Source: Conchocele bisecta (lineage: Eukaryota; Mollusca; Bivalvia; Lucinida; Thyasiridae). Taken from it: a stretch of DNA of 64,000 nt. Shown one piece after another: positions 36,208-47,011 of the stretch (positions within the stretch are counted from its first letter, which is position 1; the number at the start of each line of letters is the position of its first letter). Location of the stretch: positions 31,926,462 through 31,990,461 of the forward strand of contig CM055271.1 of the NCBI GenBank assembly GCA_029237695.1, in the 5' to 3' direction. The position numbers and the translations under genes are program-made. The notes below the pieces were generated by a model. That model had not been told where the DNA came from and ran no database searches. It was given only the letters and a program-made list of their open reading frames with translations.

Positions 36208-37160
36208 AGCTCACCTGAGCGAAGCTCGTGTGAGCTATTGTTACCGCAATGTGTCCATCGTCCGTCCGTCGTCCGTCCGTGAACATTTTCAAACGTCTTC
36301 TCCTCGGTAACCATTGGGCCTATTGTCACCAAACTTCATGGTCATGGTCCTTAGGTAGGGGGATTACAAAATTGTTAAAATGACGTCATTACGTAATCCA
36401 AGATGGCTGCCATCTAAAAATAGCACAAATTCTTCAAAAATCTTCTCAAGAACCACCAACCGGATTTCAACAAAACTTGGTAGGAATGATCGATGTACAA
36501 TGCTCTTTCAAAGTTGTTAAAAGGTGACCCCGGGGTAAAAATTGGTCATGTCATCCAAGATGGCCGCCGAAAGGTCAAAAGGTCGTTCTTTTATTAGAGA
36601 TTTCAAAATTCTTCTTCACACGAACCGCTTGGCCCATGGTGGCCAAACTTCACAGTTATGGTCCATGGGTGAAGCCTTTTCAGATTTGTTAAAACGGAGG
36701 TTGTCGCTAATCCAATACGTAGAATGCTCTTTCAAAGGTGTTAAAATGACCCCGGGGTCAAAAATGGGCGTGGCCCTTCGGTCAAATTTGATTTTTTACC
36801 AAATACGCTTATGTCATATATCAAATTGAAGGTGTCGATGAGGCGATTGCTCTGGTGCAATATTTGACGAAATCGGATGATTATGTCATCCATGATGGCC
36901 TCCAAAAGGTCCATTTATTCAAGATTTTGAATGTCTTTTTCTTAGGAACCGCATGGCCGATGCTGGCCAAACTTCATAGTAATTTAAGATCCTTGGGTGA
37001 AGCAATTTCAGATTTGGTAAAATGAGTCATCGCTGAATCCAAGATGACCGCCATCTAAAAATAGCACAATTTTTTTAAAACACATGAACTCAATGTCACA
37101 TTCTCCTCTGGTGTTCATGGAGTCCGGTGAGCGAATTAGGGCCATCATGGCCCTCTTGTT
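36208..37160 (+). mobile_element. Helentron-like element, AGCTCACCTGAGC family, intact ends
   Basis: It begins AGCTCACCTGAGC after TTTTTT, then GTCCATCGTCCGTCCGTCGT. The 3' part has CCGGTGAGCGA (about 37124), partly inverse to the start, then a perfect GGGCCAT-C-ATGGCCC hairpin (37139-37153) and TCTTGTT (37154-37160). About three internal units of roughly 180-350 bp contain GGCCAAACTTCA and ATCCAAGATGGCCGCC. Non-coding. Confidence 0.75.
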
Positions 37161-37267
37161 TAGTGGCTGCGAGTAGTGCGTAGGCAAACGTCCATTTCTA
37201 CTAGTTATTCTCATAAACGTCCCCAGGGATATGCAAATAAATAACCAAGTTATGTAAATAACCAAGT

Positions 37268-37502
37268 TATATGTGGCTGTGACTACAAATGGGGCTTATG
37301 GGATGTGTGACCAATTTAGCTCCTAATTACATAGCACACTCCTGTAGCCTGGTTACGTTCTATATTGTTTGTTTGAAGCGTGATGGGTGATTCGTTGATG
37401 GAATTGCAGTCAGTGCAGATCCTGATCAGACTGCGTATGCACAGTCTGATCTGGATCTACACTGATCACAAAACATACGCCCCATTTCTCCAGCCACATA
37501 TA
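37268..37502. mobile_element. MITE-T copy
   Basis: It starts TATATGTGGCTGTGACTAC and ends CTCCAGCCACATATAC, the inverse. Internal words GATGGGTGATTCGTTGATGG and CTGATCAGACTGCGTATGC match the copy at 16928-17182. Confidence 0.75.
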
Positions 37503-37610
37503 CTCAGATTGATCCATTCACAGCTCCAGATAAGCCGCGTATTTGCGTAAAGACCCAATTAAAATTGCCAAAAACCAAATTGAAATCAAAAGTAGTGAGT
37601 ATCAAAAAGC

Positions 37611-37647
<37 letters not shown>

Positions 37648-39316
37648 GACTTTATTTAAAGAGGGTTACACATTTAGTTATAAACTAATCTTCCATGAGG
37701 CCCTCACAGACTTACATACATGTATATACAAAATGTACAGAGTTAAAGGAAAAGTTTAAAACATGACGCAACAAGCAAACATACATTTGTACAACCAACC
37801 CATGGCTAAACACTGGACTCAAACATTTCTCCAAAACCTGCAGCTGTCAATTGCATAGACAGACATAAATGGTTGGCATACAATCGAGAGATGAAAGCTC
37901 TTAACTTTTTGGACGCTAGCGATGAAAACAACAGCCAAATATGTCATGGAATTTCATTAGAACTGCGTTGTGACAACGCAATTCTAATGAAATTGCATGT
38001 CATATCTTCACAGTATTCAGAGAGCAATAAGAAAATAAGATAACAAATTGTCGGCTGCTGATTTTTTACTATTTATAGTCATTTATTTTTCAGCATGCAA
38101 AGCATTAAAGTGTGATAGTCCATCTGTTTTCCCTGCTGATGTCTATACTTCAACAACACACATACAATCACATACAATCACATAGCAATAATTGTGCACA
38201 TACAAAATGTACCATCAATCTTCCAATGGTAAACACACATAGACATACACTATATATATACACACACATTCATTATATTAATATATAAGATGCGAAATTA
38301 CACGGAAAGTCGTAGTGTCAATGACATAATTCTCCAAATCATTTTGCTTTCATCCATTGAATGCATTGGCAGTGAAATTTTGTGGCAGTATCTATTGTTT
38401 TTAAATAGGCAGGTAAACAGTTCCAAATAATAGAGCCAGAATATGATATGCTTTGTTTGAAGATTTCTTTATGTGGTCTTGGAGTAATATAATTTTTGGA
38501 GGTTGTGGATCTTAATGTTGGTAAATTTTCATTGTGTGGTCTTAAGTGAAACAATTCATTAATGTAACTTGGTGTTTTATTTCTATTAACATTAAACATA
38601 AATTTGGCTTTTCTTAAGAATATACGTTCATAAACACTTAATATTTTTAGTTCTTCCATGCTTTTAACTATATCAGTATACTCATAATCTAGAATTATTT
38701 TGCAGGCTCGTTTTTGCAGGTTGTACAATCTGGTCAGATTGGTCTGAGATGTACCTCCCCATATAATACTACAATAGTCAATATGTGGCTGTATGTATGT
38801 TTTGTAGAATTGTACGCGGTGTTCGAACGACAAAAAATAATGTTTTATTGTGCTAAGAAGCCATAAATTGGTTGCAATTTTCTTCGCTATTTTGTCGGTA
38901 TGAGTTGACCAGGTTAGGTTATTATCGATATGAACACCTAGGATTTTGTCATTAGATACAGTATTTAAAATTTCACCATTAAGTTTTAATCTCAAACAGT
39001 TAATGTCCAAACGTATTTGATTTTGGTGCGTAGTTACTAACATTACCTTTGTTTTCGTTGCATTAATAACCATTCCATTTTTAGTACACCACTTTGACAG
39101 TTTTTCTAGTGCATTTTCAAGATTTGATTTTACCGTTTGTATTGATTTGCTCATTTCGTAAAGTGTTGTGTCATCAGCATATAAGTCAGTGTTAACTACG
39201 TTTGTGTATAAAGGCAAATCGTTTATAAACAGTAAAAACATAAGTGGCCCTAATATAGAGCCCTGAGGGACCCCGGATGTGATGAACTCTGATGAATTTG
39301 TCGTGTCTTTATCATG
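37611..39316 (-). mobile_element. 5'-truncated CR1/jockey-like LINE with (ATT)n tail
   Basis: On the minus strand the element runs from a truncation near 39316 through the C-terminal RT coding region, about 700 bp of 3' UTR and a microsatellite tail (AAT repeats on the + strand at 37611-37648). 5' truncation plus a simple-repeat tail is typical of CR1-group insertions. The UTR contains a hairpin at about 37960-38012 (TTTCATTAGAACTGCGTTGT and its inverse). Confidence 0.85.
38339..39304 (-). pseudogene. LINE reverse transcriptase, C-terminal part, frame intact but truncated
   Basis: The frame encodes the palm-to-thumb half of a jockey/CR1-type RT. SGVPQGSILGPLMFLLFIND at about 39210-39290 precedes LYADDTTLYE (about 39175, the catalytic YADD motif), then TKTKVMLVTT (about 39045), ILGVHIDNNLTWSTH (about 38925) and QPHIDYCSIIWGG (about 38770), ending at a stop at 38339. 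The 300-plus codons lack stops, so the insertion is fairly recent. The upstream fingers and the endonuclease are missing. Confidence 0.85.
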
Positions 39317-39324
39317 CTAGAGAA

Positions 39325-39485
39325 AACAATAAACAGACCACAAATATAGCAAATTTTCTTATTTTTCCATGAAAACACATCTTGGTATATCAAGGAGACA
39401 ATTGTAATGAAATACCAAGATGTGTTTTCATTTAGAAGCAAACAATTGAATAAGTGTGGTCTGCTGATGTGTAAACAGTTGTTTG
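39325..39485. mobile_element. Small foldback element
   Basis: ATGAAAACACATCTTGGTAT (39369-39388) is perfectly inverted at 39412-39431. Outer parts are also inverted: AAACAGACCAC (about 39331) against GTGGTCTG (about 39457). It abuts the truncated LINE end. Confidence 0.7.
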
Positions 39486-39684
39486 ATTCTATTTTACACA
39501 ATTAAAATTTTGAAATACCCAATTGCTTCAGAAATGATGGAGTGACAATACTCAATTACTACTTCCTTATCTGGAGCCCTGGGGGTGCTACTATTAGAGG
39601 TGGGGCTACTATTAGAATAAATTTTGTTCGCCCATTGATCTTATGTTGGGTCACAAATTTAGTAAAAATTCATATTTCTGTCCT

Positions 39685-40140
39685 TCAGGTGGGTGGTGGT
39701 CGGGCGAACGAGACGGCGTAAATTAACGGTAGTGGTTCCTCCTTATAAGAATCAATATTTGCCTGGTTTGGCCCTCCGGTACGGTTTTATCTTTGGCTCT
39801 TTTGTTACCTGTGAGTTCAATTGGGTTATTGCCCATTATAAAAATAGTTAGATTATTACTGATCCTACTGCTTTTGGGGCCAAGTGATTCTGGTGTGGCG
39901 AGGACCTGGCATCAGATCAGGAATATTCTGATTTCAGGGTGAATATATAGTTTTGTTATTGTAAATATTCAGTTCTGATTTTGGGATTTTCCCCCCATTT
40001 GTACATGTACTTGAAAATGTACATGTACTTGTACAGGTAATATATGGGATTTAGTACTAAACCCATTGACCCGGCCTTAAATGACCTTAGCTGTTGATAG
40101 GCCGTTAAACCCGAACAATCAAACAAACAAACAAACCTCT
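39685..40140 (+). repeat. Rep-G family, long copy with (AAAC)n tail
   Basis: GTAAATTAACGGTAGTGGTT, TGCCTGGTTTGGCCCTCCGG, GTTATTGCCCATTATAAAAA, GGCGAGGACCTGGCATCAGA and AATATATGGGATTTAGTACT are spread over about 430 bp. It ends TAGGCCGTTAAACCCGAACA followed by CAAACAAACAAACAAAC. Six copies in the window occur in both orientations. The A-rich simple tail suggests a SINE or LINE 3' end; no RNA polymerase III boxes were identified. Confidence 0.65.
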
Positions 40141-40311
40141 ATCTTTCAGATTTGTTTGTCACATGAAAGAAGGAAGAATGATCCTGTAAATCCTGTACAA
40201 CAATTGACGAATACCGTATAAACCAACATTCTGTGATGAGTTTATTCGAGTTCTTATAAACGATTTTCAGTAAGTGCAATTCACATATTAAGTAGGAAAA
40301 GTATTTTTTTT

Positions 40312-41018
40312 ATGCCCCCTTTGCGATAGCAAGCAGGGCCTATTGCGTTGCTCTTGAGGTTCCATTCGTCCGTCCGTACGTGTACATTTACGTCAAAATG
40401 TTTGTAAGAGTTTCTTCATCATGTACTTCAATATTTCCTTAAGGATTGCTTTAATATTTGGACAGAGGTCATTCACCTGAACATGTGTGACACACTCGCA
40501 CCACCAATGACATGACCTTGGCCGTTGTGACCTTCTAAATGGTGCTGACATTTTCTTATGTCAAAAAGGTTGTAAAACTTTCTCAAATGGCTGCATTCAT
40601 TTGAAATTTAGTTTTCTTTTTTTATGCACTATCTCTAAAGACTCCAGGGCATACATATCCATGTTTTACAAACATAATGCCTAGTTCTGCATTATTTCAC
40701 AAGTACGATATGTGTTGCATTCCCTCAAATAGAAGTTGATTATTTTTATGAAATATAAATTAAAGTGAAGAATAAATTTAAATGAACTAAATAAGGCAAT
40801 GTTTTGTCTTGTCATCATTCAATGTTAAGTTTTCGTGTTACAGTCATTACTTCAACACGTTATCAGCTACATTCATCAAACTTTATACAAACCTTTACTA
40901 TGATATGTACATGAATATAGGACTATTCTTGGGGGCCCAGGGTCAAGGTCAAGGCCCCAGGGTCAAGGTCAAGGCGGAACAAGGCGAGACATTTGATTCC
41001 ACAGAATTCTTGTTTACC
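40312..41018 (+). mobile_element. Helentron-like fragments (ATGCCCCC start; TTCTTGTTTA end)
   Basis: After TTTTTTTT the start ATGCCCCCTTTGCGATAGC with GCAGGGC partner and GTCCGTCCGTACGTG is family-like. Around 40945-40976 AGGTCAAGGTCAAGG is repeated twice. The end is GATTCCACAGAATTCTTGTTTA (hairpin plus TCTTGTT-like motif), matching 59268-59290. The 5' and 3' parts may belong to two different elements. This DNA is directly upstream of the zinc-finger gene's first recognised exon. Confidence 0.5.
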
Positions 41019-41239
41019 TCTTGCCCTGTGCAGTTTGGCTCTGTTCGATCCTGGTTCAGTGATGGGTTAGGCACTGATTGAAAAATAATATTAAGCTTGA
41101 TTTATACAAAATATCCTGGTAAATACAGGAAAACATCAAGTAAACAATGGAACTGCATTCAGCATAATACTCAACATGCATATGATAAACTAGCATGTGT
41201 GCCAGAAACCGGGATATAAAACTGTCAATACTTTTGCAG

Positions 41240-42948
41240 ACATGTTTAATTCGAGGGCGTCCAATCGGAGCACAAGACCGTACACTTTGTACCAGCCATC
41301 ACCCAGTGTCCACACATCACCAGGACGTCAGTCGTTCGCTGGGGTAAACATGCTGACAACTCGCCCATCACTGAACCACAGACCTGATCCTATTGACATG
41401 AGAAACCAGTTCCTTGGAAAGACAGATACGGCAAATACACAACAAAACATTATATCAGCAGTTAGAGATTCGGTGAATGTGAGCAGAAACTTACAGTCTG
41501 CATTCTACACCAACAGTCAGCAGAATAGTCCACATGATCATGATGATTCTCCGACATTTGGTATTCAACCATGGTCACAGATTCATCGATGGGGTCTTCC
41601 TTCCCAGGAATCTGCAACTCGAGATTGTATAAACCGTCCTATTGTCTATTCACAAGGACTTCACTCGTCAAGTACCACAGCCACTGGGCTACCCTCACTA
41701 GCTTCACACACAAGAATTGTGCAGTCGGGAAGTTCATTAACACAGAGCATTAATTCACAGCATTTAAGTACTACAGGAATGCTGTCTCCCGATGCTCCAT
41801 ATCGGTCCACAGGAGATGCATTCATGTATACACCTAACATTCACTCAAATAGAAATCCATATGTGAATCAATTCTGCCAGGGTGCAAACTTGCAGTATTC
41901 TAAGTTTCAAAATATAAACTTCCCATTGAAAATGGTTAATGATCATTGTACTTTGAAAGAAAACTCTACAGCCACTAACATGATTTCAGATCCAAAATAT
42001 GAATCCCATTCTATCGGTACCGAAAATTTATATGCATCTGTCAATGGTTGCCTAATGCACATGAGACCAGGTAGTGACTCTTGTCCACCATGCTGTGCAT
42101 TGCCTTGTTGTGAAAGTGATTCAGCCTATTGCCAACAAGGACAGAAACATTCCAGTATTGTTATAAATGGTGGTTGTGCAGATTCCAGGACAAATGTTGT
42201 AATTAACCAAGGCCCTATGCCAGTTGGAGGTAGTATTATAAACAACACTGTTTCGGGCTCCAACAAACCTACTCAATCAAATGCTCACAGTCTGTTACAA
42301 CAATGTCCGCGTAAAACAGCAGAATATGAGAATCCTGTACACACGTATATGACAAGTGACAAAGTAAGCACAGACCATTTCCAAGCCAATGCCAGCGAGT
42401 CTACTTGCATGAATCCGCAGTCTGAGGAGCCACATTTAACTGGAAATGCCTTGTCATATGCACCACTTAATTCTAGAGACAAAGAGAATGTTCTGTATTA
42501 TCCAACAGGCAGAATCCCAGAAAACTCAAATTCGATATTGGCCTTTAGAATCCTGAAGGATATAAACAATTGTTCCAAGGAGACAAACATTAACAGTACT
42601 TCACAATATGACACAAAACTGAATTCTTACAATTTTAGGAATCTTTCACCTGAGCTACTGAAAACTAATAAGAAATCACCTAATAAGAAAGAAGTGGATG
42701 CTGACAATCTGAACAGAAGTATAATATATGCTAGCCCGTCACCTGTCACCCAACCCAAGATGTCAAATCAAAGTAGTTACAGCGGGCATCATTCTCCGTC
42801 GCAGATAGGTGTCGCAAACATGGGAAATAATTGTCCAGATCTGTCAAAGATGTCGCAGTCTGTCGGTGTTTTCCATACAGAAATTAACATCGAAAGGCCA
42901 ATAGCTTTGCCAAAGATACCGAAAGTACCAACAAGGAACACCAGGTAG
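41240..42948 (+). CDS. Zinc-finger gene, exon A (N-terminal disordered region)
   Basis: A good acceptor, ACTTTTGCAG, ends at 41239; the first ATG in frame follows at 41242, so it can be an initiator or an internal Met (exon entry phase 1). The frame runs 568 codons to a CAG|GTAGTA donor at 42944/42945; without splicing it stops at TAG 42946-42948, formed by intron bases. The product is Ser/Asn/Thr-rich and lacks a known domain, with a cysteine cluster CPPCCALPCCESD near residue 281. Splicing to 47007 preserves frame (phase 2). Neighbouring exons encode zinc fingers, so a nuclear DNA- or RNA-binding role is inferred for the whole protein. No ortholog was recognised. Confidence 0.75.
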
Positions 42949-42961
42949 TAGACCTCCTGGT

Positions 42962-45900
42962 ATGGATGGAAATTCTTGTGCAGGCTCAACAAGGAGTAAA
43001 TCCAATTTACTGAGGAAACTCCTTGCTATGTGTAATGAATTGGAGACCCGTACTGCTCATAATCCTGGGAGCCGATCTTGTGAATCAGAAATTCTTGAAA
43101 CAGGCTCAGACAACACAAGTGCTAGGAACACAAAAGCTCCTGAAAGTTTGGGTTCAGATTTCAATAATAATGTGATTTCTGAAAATATTGTTACCTCATC
43201 AGTTGGTGCAGAGAATGAACTTCAGTTAGGTCTTAAGATGAGAACAAGTAAAGAAAGAATGAGTAAACTTTATCACCACACAAAAAGTACTGAACGTTGC
43301 ATTGAGGATGATTCTAATTGTGACAGCAAATGTACATCGTCAAATAACACATTTACCAGGATTAGGGATTACCAAAATTGTGAGATTGTAAAGGAGTGTT
43401 CATATGATACACCAAATGGTACTGATGTAGAAAACAGTGGATATACATATGTGATTGTTGATTCAAATAAAACAAATAAACTAGAAAGCACATGTAATTA
43501 CAGTGGCAACTCCCTTAAAACTGATGAAGTACTCAATGGCAGCATGACACAAACTGTTGCAGACACAGACACCAGAGTGGGTACCACAGACAGCAGTGTT
43601 GATAAAGCTGAACCAACATTTACGTATGTTTTACTATCAGATACTGAAGATACATCCGATGAAACACCAAAATTCACATATGTTTTATTGTCTGATGATG
43701 AAATAATGTGTGCAGATAAAACAGTGGAACAAGAGAATGGTAATGAGGTAGAAAATAATGATGTTGGTAAACTAACAACACACAATGCAATAGAGGAACA
43801 TATGTACATTGAAGACAATTTGAAATCAAACAGGAATAATCACATTAATAGGAACAATAATAAGGCAAATAATGACTGTGAGACTACAATGAACCTATCA
43901 GAAAAGGGACCAGCTAACATTGCGGTACATTCCAAATCATATGAAAAATGTCAACATAGAAACACAACCAGGGCAAGCATCATTGATGTGTCAGACAGTG
44001 ATGCTAGTACGATTTCAGCTTCTGAGGACAGTAATATCTCGTCATCTACATTTCTGTATAGCGATTCCTGTGATTCAGAGTCTTCTAGTGCTTCGGGGTG
44101 CAAGCAGAAGCGTGATAATCTTCGTAAGAAAAACTGGAAATTATATGAAAAATCAGACACATTTGATTATTCAAATTCTAATTTGACATTACATGGAATT
44201 ACAAAGAAATCAAGTAGGAAACTGACAACAGGAAGTAAATCCAATTACAAATTACGTAAGATGGCTGCTTCAAAACAGCAATTATCACCATACACAACCA
44301 GTCCTATAGAAGGTAATGCTCTGACTGATAACGTCTCTCTTCCCAGCTCTCTAGATATATCAATAATGGAAGAGTTAACTGGTAATGAGTTACAACTTGA
44401 CCTGAAGAACCATAGGCAAAGCAGAAGATTGACATGTAGACAAAGGCCTGACTATTCTATGATTGTACAGCAAAGGCCTCCGACCAGTAGATTCCATCAA
44501 GCGAAGAAAGATCTTCCTGAAAAGGACAAACTACAAGAGGAAATTAGTGCTCCAAATTACTTCAAAACTCTATCTGAGGAGGCAGGGAGTTGTAAAAGTA
44601 ACGAAAACCACACTACCTTAAAATCAAGAAGACAATGTCCTGAGAAATTAAAGGAAATGAAAGGACAAGATATAACCCATGATGCTAATGATCTGAGCAG
44701 AGAACTTGATCAGTTTATGTTGCGTAGAAAAATGAGATCTACCGCACTAGAATCTTTCAGCACATCATTGACAGAATCAGTAAGATTGAACCTTCCAGGG
44801 AACACATTTGCCAGTGATTTGAATGACATTTATGGTGAAGCTTTGAGCAATTCGCGTGATATGTCCAATGCCATTGATAACAGAGACAGCGATGCAGATG
44901 GAATGGATGATAGTGAAGTTCAGAACAAAATAATGTGTGATATAAATAGTGTCGTGAATTCTAAACCCATTGAAATGATGGATACAAGTGACCAATCAGA
45001 GCAACATCCAATACATACTAATGTAAACTTTGTATATGAAAGAGATCTGAGGCAAACAGATATACGGAGCTGGGTTAAACAGTCGCACAAAATAGATTCT
45101 GGAAAGCCAACTATTGCTTTCATACAACCAACTGAATCACCAATGCCAGTATTGAGTAAAGTGAATGGATTGCGACAAAATAACACAGATTGTTTAGAAA
45201 GCAATGAAATGTGTCGGAAGGAAACCAACAATAATCTGATGCATGATTCTAGTATTGGACTGATGCCAGTAGACCATTTATGTAGTGACCAGTTGGAAGA
45301 TAATAATGGTGTTGGCAATTTCTTGGAATCTCAGTATCTGTATACTGCCTACTTACTACCTGATAAACAAACATCTGCAGAAACAGGTAATGATTTGTCA
45401 AATTCATATACTGATAGTGATTCAAGTGAGCATATTAATGCTGTACATTTACATAAGCCGTCAGTTGAACAAACTGACAAGGAGACGAACTTGGTGAAGT
45501 ATGTATCTGCTAATCAAATGAGTTTTAGAAGAAATGAACATAAAGCACAAGCTAAGCAATCAAGTGAGTTGTCAACAATGGGAAAGTCAAATAAATTGGC
45601 ACTTGAACAAATTAATATTGGGAAATCAAATGAATTTGCTGTTGAACCAATAGCGAATGGAAAATCAGACGAACCATCAGTTAAACATGTATGTAAACGT
45701 GGTGAATTGCCAAACAATCAAATTAATTATGCACAGTCAAATTCCGATCAAGGCAAGCAAACAAATGTTCAAAACACGTTAACTCGACAAGTACTGAAAG
45801 ACTGTAAGGGTCTCAATGAATATGAAGATGAATTGACACCTTCAGGAGAACGGAATAAACATGGCTTTGAAAATGTATTTCTGGATTTCATTAACCTTAA

Positions 45901-47011
45901 AAAGAGTGTAAAAGAACGTACAAACAATTGTTCTAATAAAATGAATAAAAAAGCAATTAAACATCAGCACAGAGTGGAAAAGTACCGTACAACCAATTAC
46001 CATAGGTCCAAGAAAAGGCAGCTGGCCATGCTAGCGTTGATACTGAGTGCCGGAATGAAGCCACCGTCACAGTGGCTGCTTGAATCCTGCAGTGACGGCA
46101 GCACTACCGAGAGTGATGAGGAGGAATATGCAACACACAGAGAAATAGTGAGACGGCTGAAATTGGATTCTGCGGAGATGCGAGGTCGGAATAAAGGTGT
46201 TGAAGAACATGACAGTAGTGATGTTAGAATGGAAATACATGATCAAACTGGTGCTTGCAAAATCCTAAAGGATGCAATGTGTCAGACTGAAGACCATATT
46301 CATGAGCCCATTGAAAACACAGGAGAAAAAGAAGAACAGGATGAAGTCATTGGCGAGAAAACTAATAATGAAACTTACAAGTCAAAGGAATTCATATTGG
46401 AACGAAATACTGACCTAACCTGTGATAACAGCAATAGTTACAAGTCTCATTCAGATTCTGAGGAAGAACATTCTCATGCAGCTATGAATCTACCTGCAAA
46501 GGCAAGCAGCATACTGGTAGCTGATCATTTTACGAATGAACTGAAACAAAACTCGCAACGAGCAATGAAATCTTTGAGGCCACGTATGTGTTCAAAGAAA
46601 CATTCCAATAGAACATCTAGAAACAACCATTCTGTGACCCAACCAAGGCAGAAAAACATAATGAAACATACATTATTAAGTGATAAGCAGCTAAGAAGTG
46701 AACATGTCCTAGAGCCAACAGGCATTTCAACAGAAAGATTGGAGACAACAAAATATGTCGGTCATAGAAATAGAGCGAGTGATGTACAAATATCACTAAA
46801 GCTTTTACGATGTGATGAAAATGAATCTCCTGTGGTTATGAGTAGAGGGACAGATAACAACTACAAATCAAATAAAGGGCAAAAGAATACTACACAGTCG
46901 AGCTATTGTTCATCTTCCAGAAAAGTAAGTGATCTTTTAAGCCCGAGTGAGTACATTCTCAGTCAAGATGCCGTAGGAAAGCAGCCAGAACTAGCAGCAC
47001 TACAAGGTTGA
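42962..47011 (+). CDS. 1349-codon open frame inside the exon A-exon C interval
   Basis: An uninterrupted frame from ATG 42962 (in the +1 frame relative to exon A) to TGA 47009-47011. Random AT-rich DNA could not stay open this long, so it is coding. The product is acidic, Ser/Asn/Glu-rich and probably disordered. FTYVLLSDTED and FTYVLLSDDE are an internal repeat (about 43618-43700), with a weaker GYTYVIVDS upstream; GKSNK/GKSNE/GKSDE repeats lie near 45590-45670. A more conserved-looking block QLAMLALILSAGMKPPSQW is at about 46020. No zinc finger is seen. A strong acceptor (TTCTTGTGCAG, end 42983) lies just inside and has the same phase as exon A's acceptor. A GTAAGT donor-like site is at 46925. 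It is either an alternative exon of the gene or part of one frame-shifted exon. Confidence 0.75.
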   Translation: MDGNSCAGSTRSKSNLLRKLLAMCNELETRTAHNPGSRSCESEILETGSDNTSARNTKAPESLGSDFNNNVISENIVTSSVGAENELQLGLKMRTSKERMSKLYHHTKSTERCIEDDSNCDSKCTSSNNTFTRIRDYQNCEIVKECSYDTPNGTDVENSGYTYVIVDSNKTNKLESTCNYSGNSLKTDEVLNGSMTQTVADTDTRVGTTDSSVDKAEPTFTYVLLSDTEDTSDETPKFTYVLLSDDEIMCADKTVEQENGNEVENNDVGKLTTHNAIEEHMYIEDNLKSNRNNHINRNNNKANNDCETTMNLSEKGPANIAVHSKSYEKCQHRNTTRASIIDVSDSDASTISASEDSNISSSTFLYSDSCDSESSSASGCKQKRDNLRKKNWKLYEKSDTFDYSNSNLTLHGITKKSSRKLTTGSKSNYKLRKMAASKQQLSPYTTSPIEGNALTDNVSLPSSLDISIMEELTGNELQLDLKNHRQSRRLTCRQRPDYSMIVQQRPPTSRFHQAKKDLPEKDKLQEEISAPNYFKTLSEEAGSCKSNENHTTLKSRRQCPEKLKEMKGQDITHDANDLSRELDQFMLRRKMRSTALESFSTSLTESVRLNLPGNTFASDLNDIYGEALSNSRDMSNAIDNRDSDADGMDDSEVQNKIMCDINSVVNSKPIEMMDTSDQSEQHPIHTNVNFVYERDLRQTDIRSWVKQSHKIDSGKPTIAFIQPTESPMPVLSKVNGLRQNNTDCLESNEMCRKETNNNLMHDSSIGLMPVDHLCSDQLEDNNGVGNFLESQYLYTAYLLPDKQTSAETGNDLSNSYTDSDSSEHINAVHLHKPSVEQTDKETNLVKYVSANQMSFRRNEHKAQAKQSSELSTMGKSNKLALEQINIGKSNEFAVEPIANGKSDEPSVKHVCKRGELPNNQINYAQSNSDQGKQTNVQNTLTRQVLKDCKGLNEYEDELTPSGERNKHGFENVFLDFINLKKSVKERTNNCSNKMNKKAIKHQHRVEKYRTTNYHRSKKRQLAMLALILSAGMKPPSQWLLESCSDGSTTESDEEEYATHREIVRRLKLDSAEMRGRNKGVEEHDSSDVRMEIHDQTGACKILKDAMCQTEDHIHEPIENTGEKEEQDEVIGEKTNNETYKSKEFILERNTDLTCDNSNSYKSHSDSEEEHSHAAMNLPAKASSILVADHFTNELKQNSQRAMKSLRPRMCSKKHSNRTSRNNHSVTQPRQKNIMKHTLLSDKQLRSEHVLEPTGISTERLETTKYVGHRNRASDVQISLKLLRCDENESPVVMSRGTDNNYKSNKGQKNTTQSSYCSSSRKVSDLLSPSEYILSQDAVGKQPELAALQG

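Noticed and set aside
42930..42962. Programmed +1 ribosomal frameshift at AGG-TAG
   Set aside because: Not excluded, but there is no recognised stimulatory signal, and the end of the long frame would need an opposite -1 shift at ACAAGGTTG, which is not a standard slippery heptamer. Splicing explains the borders better.
46920..47010. Short intron from AAA|GTAAGT (46925) to an acceptor near 47007 joining the long frame to exon C
   Set aside because: None of the AG dinucleotides from 46976 to 47038 that I checked gives the phase needed; the implied intron would also be only about 50-110 nt.
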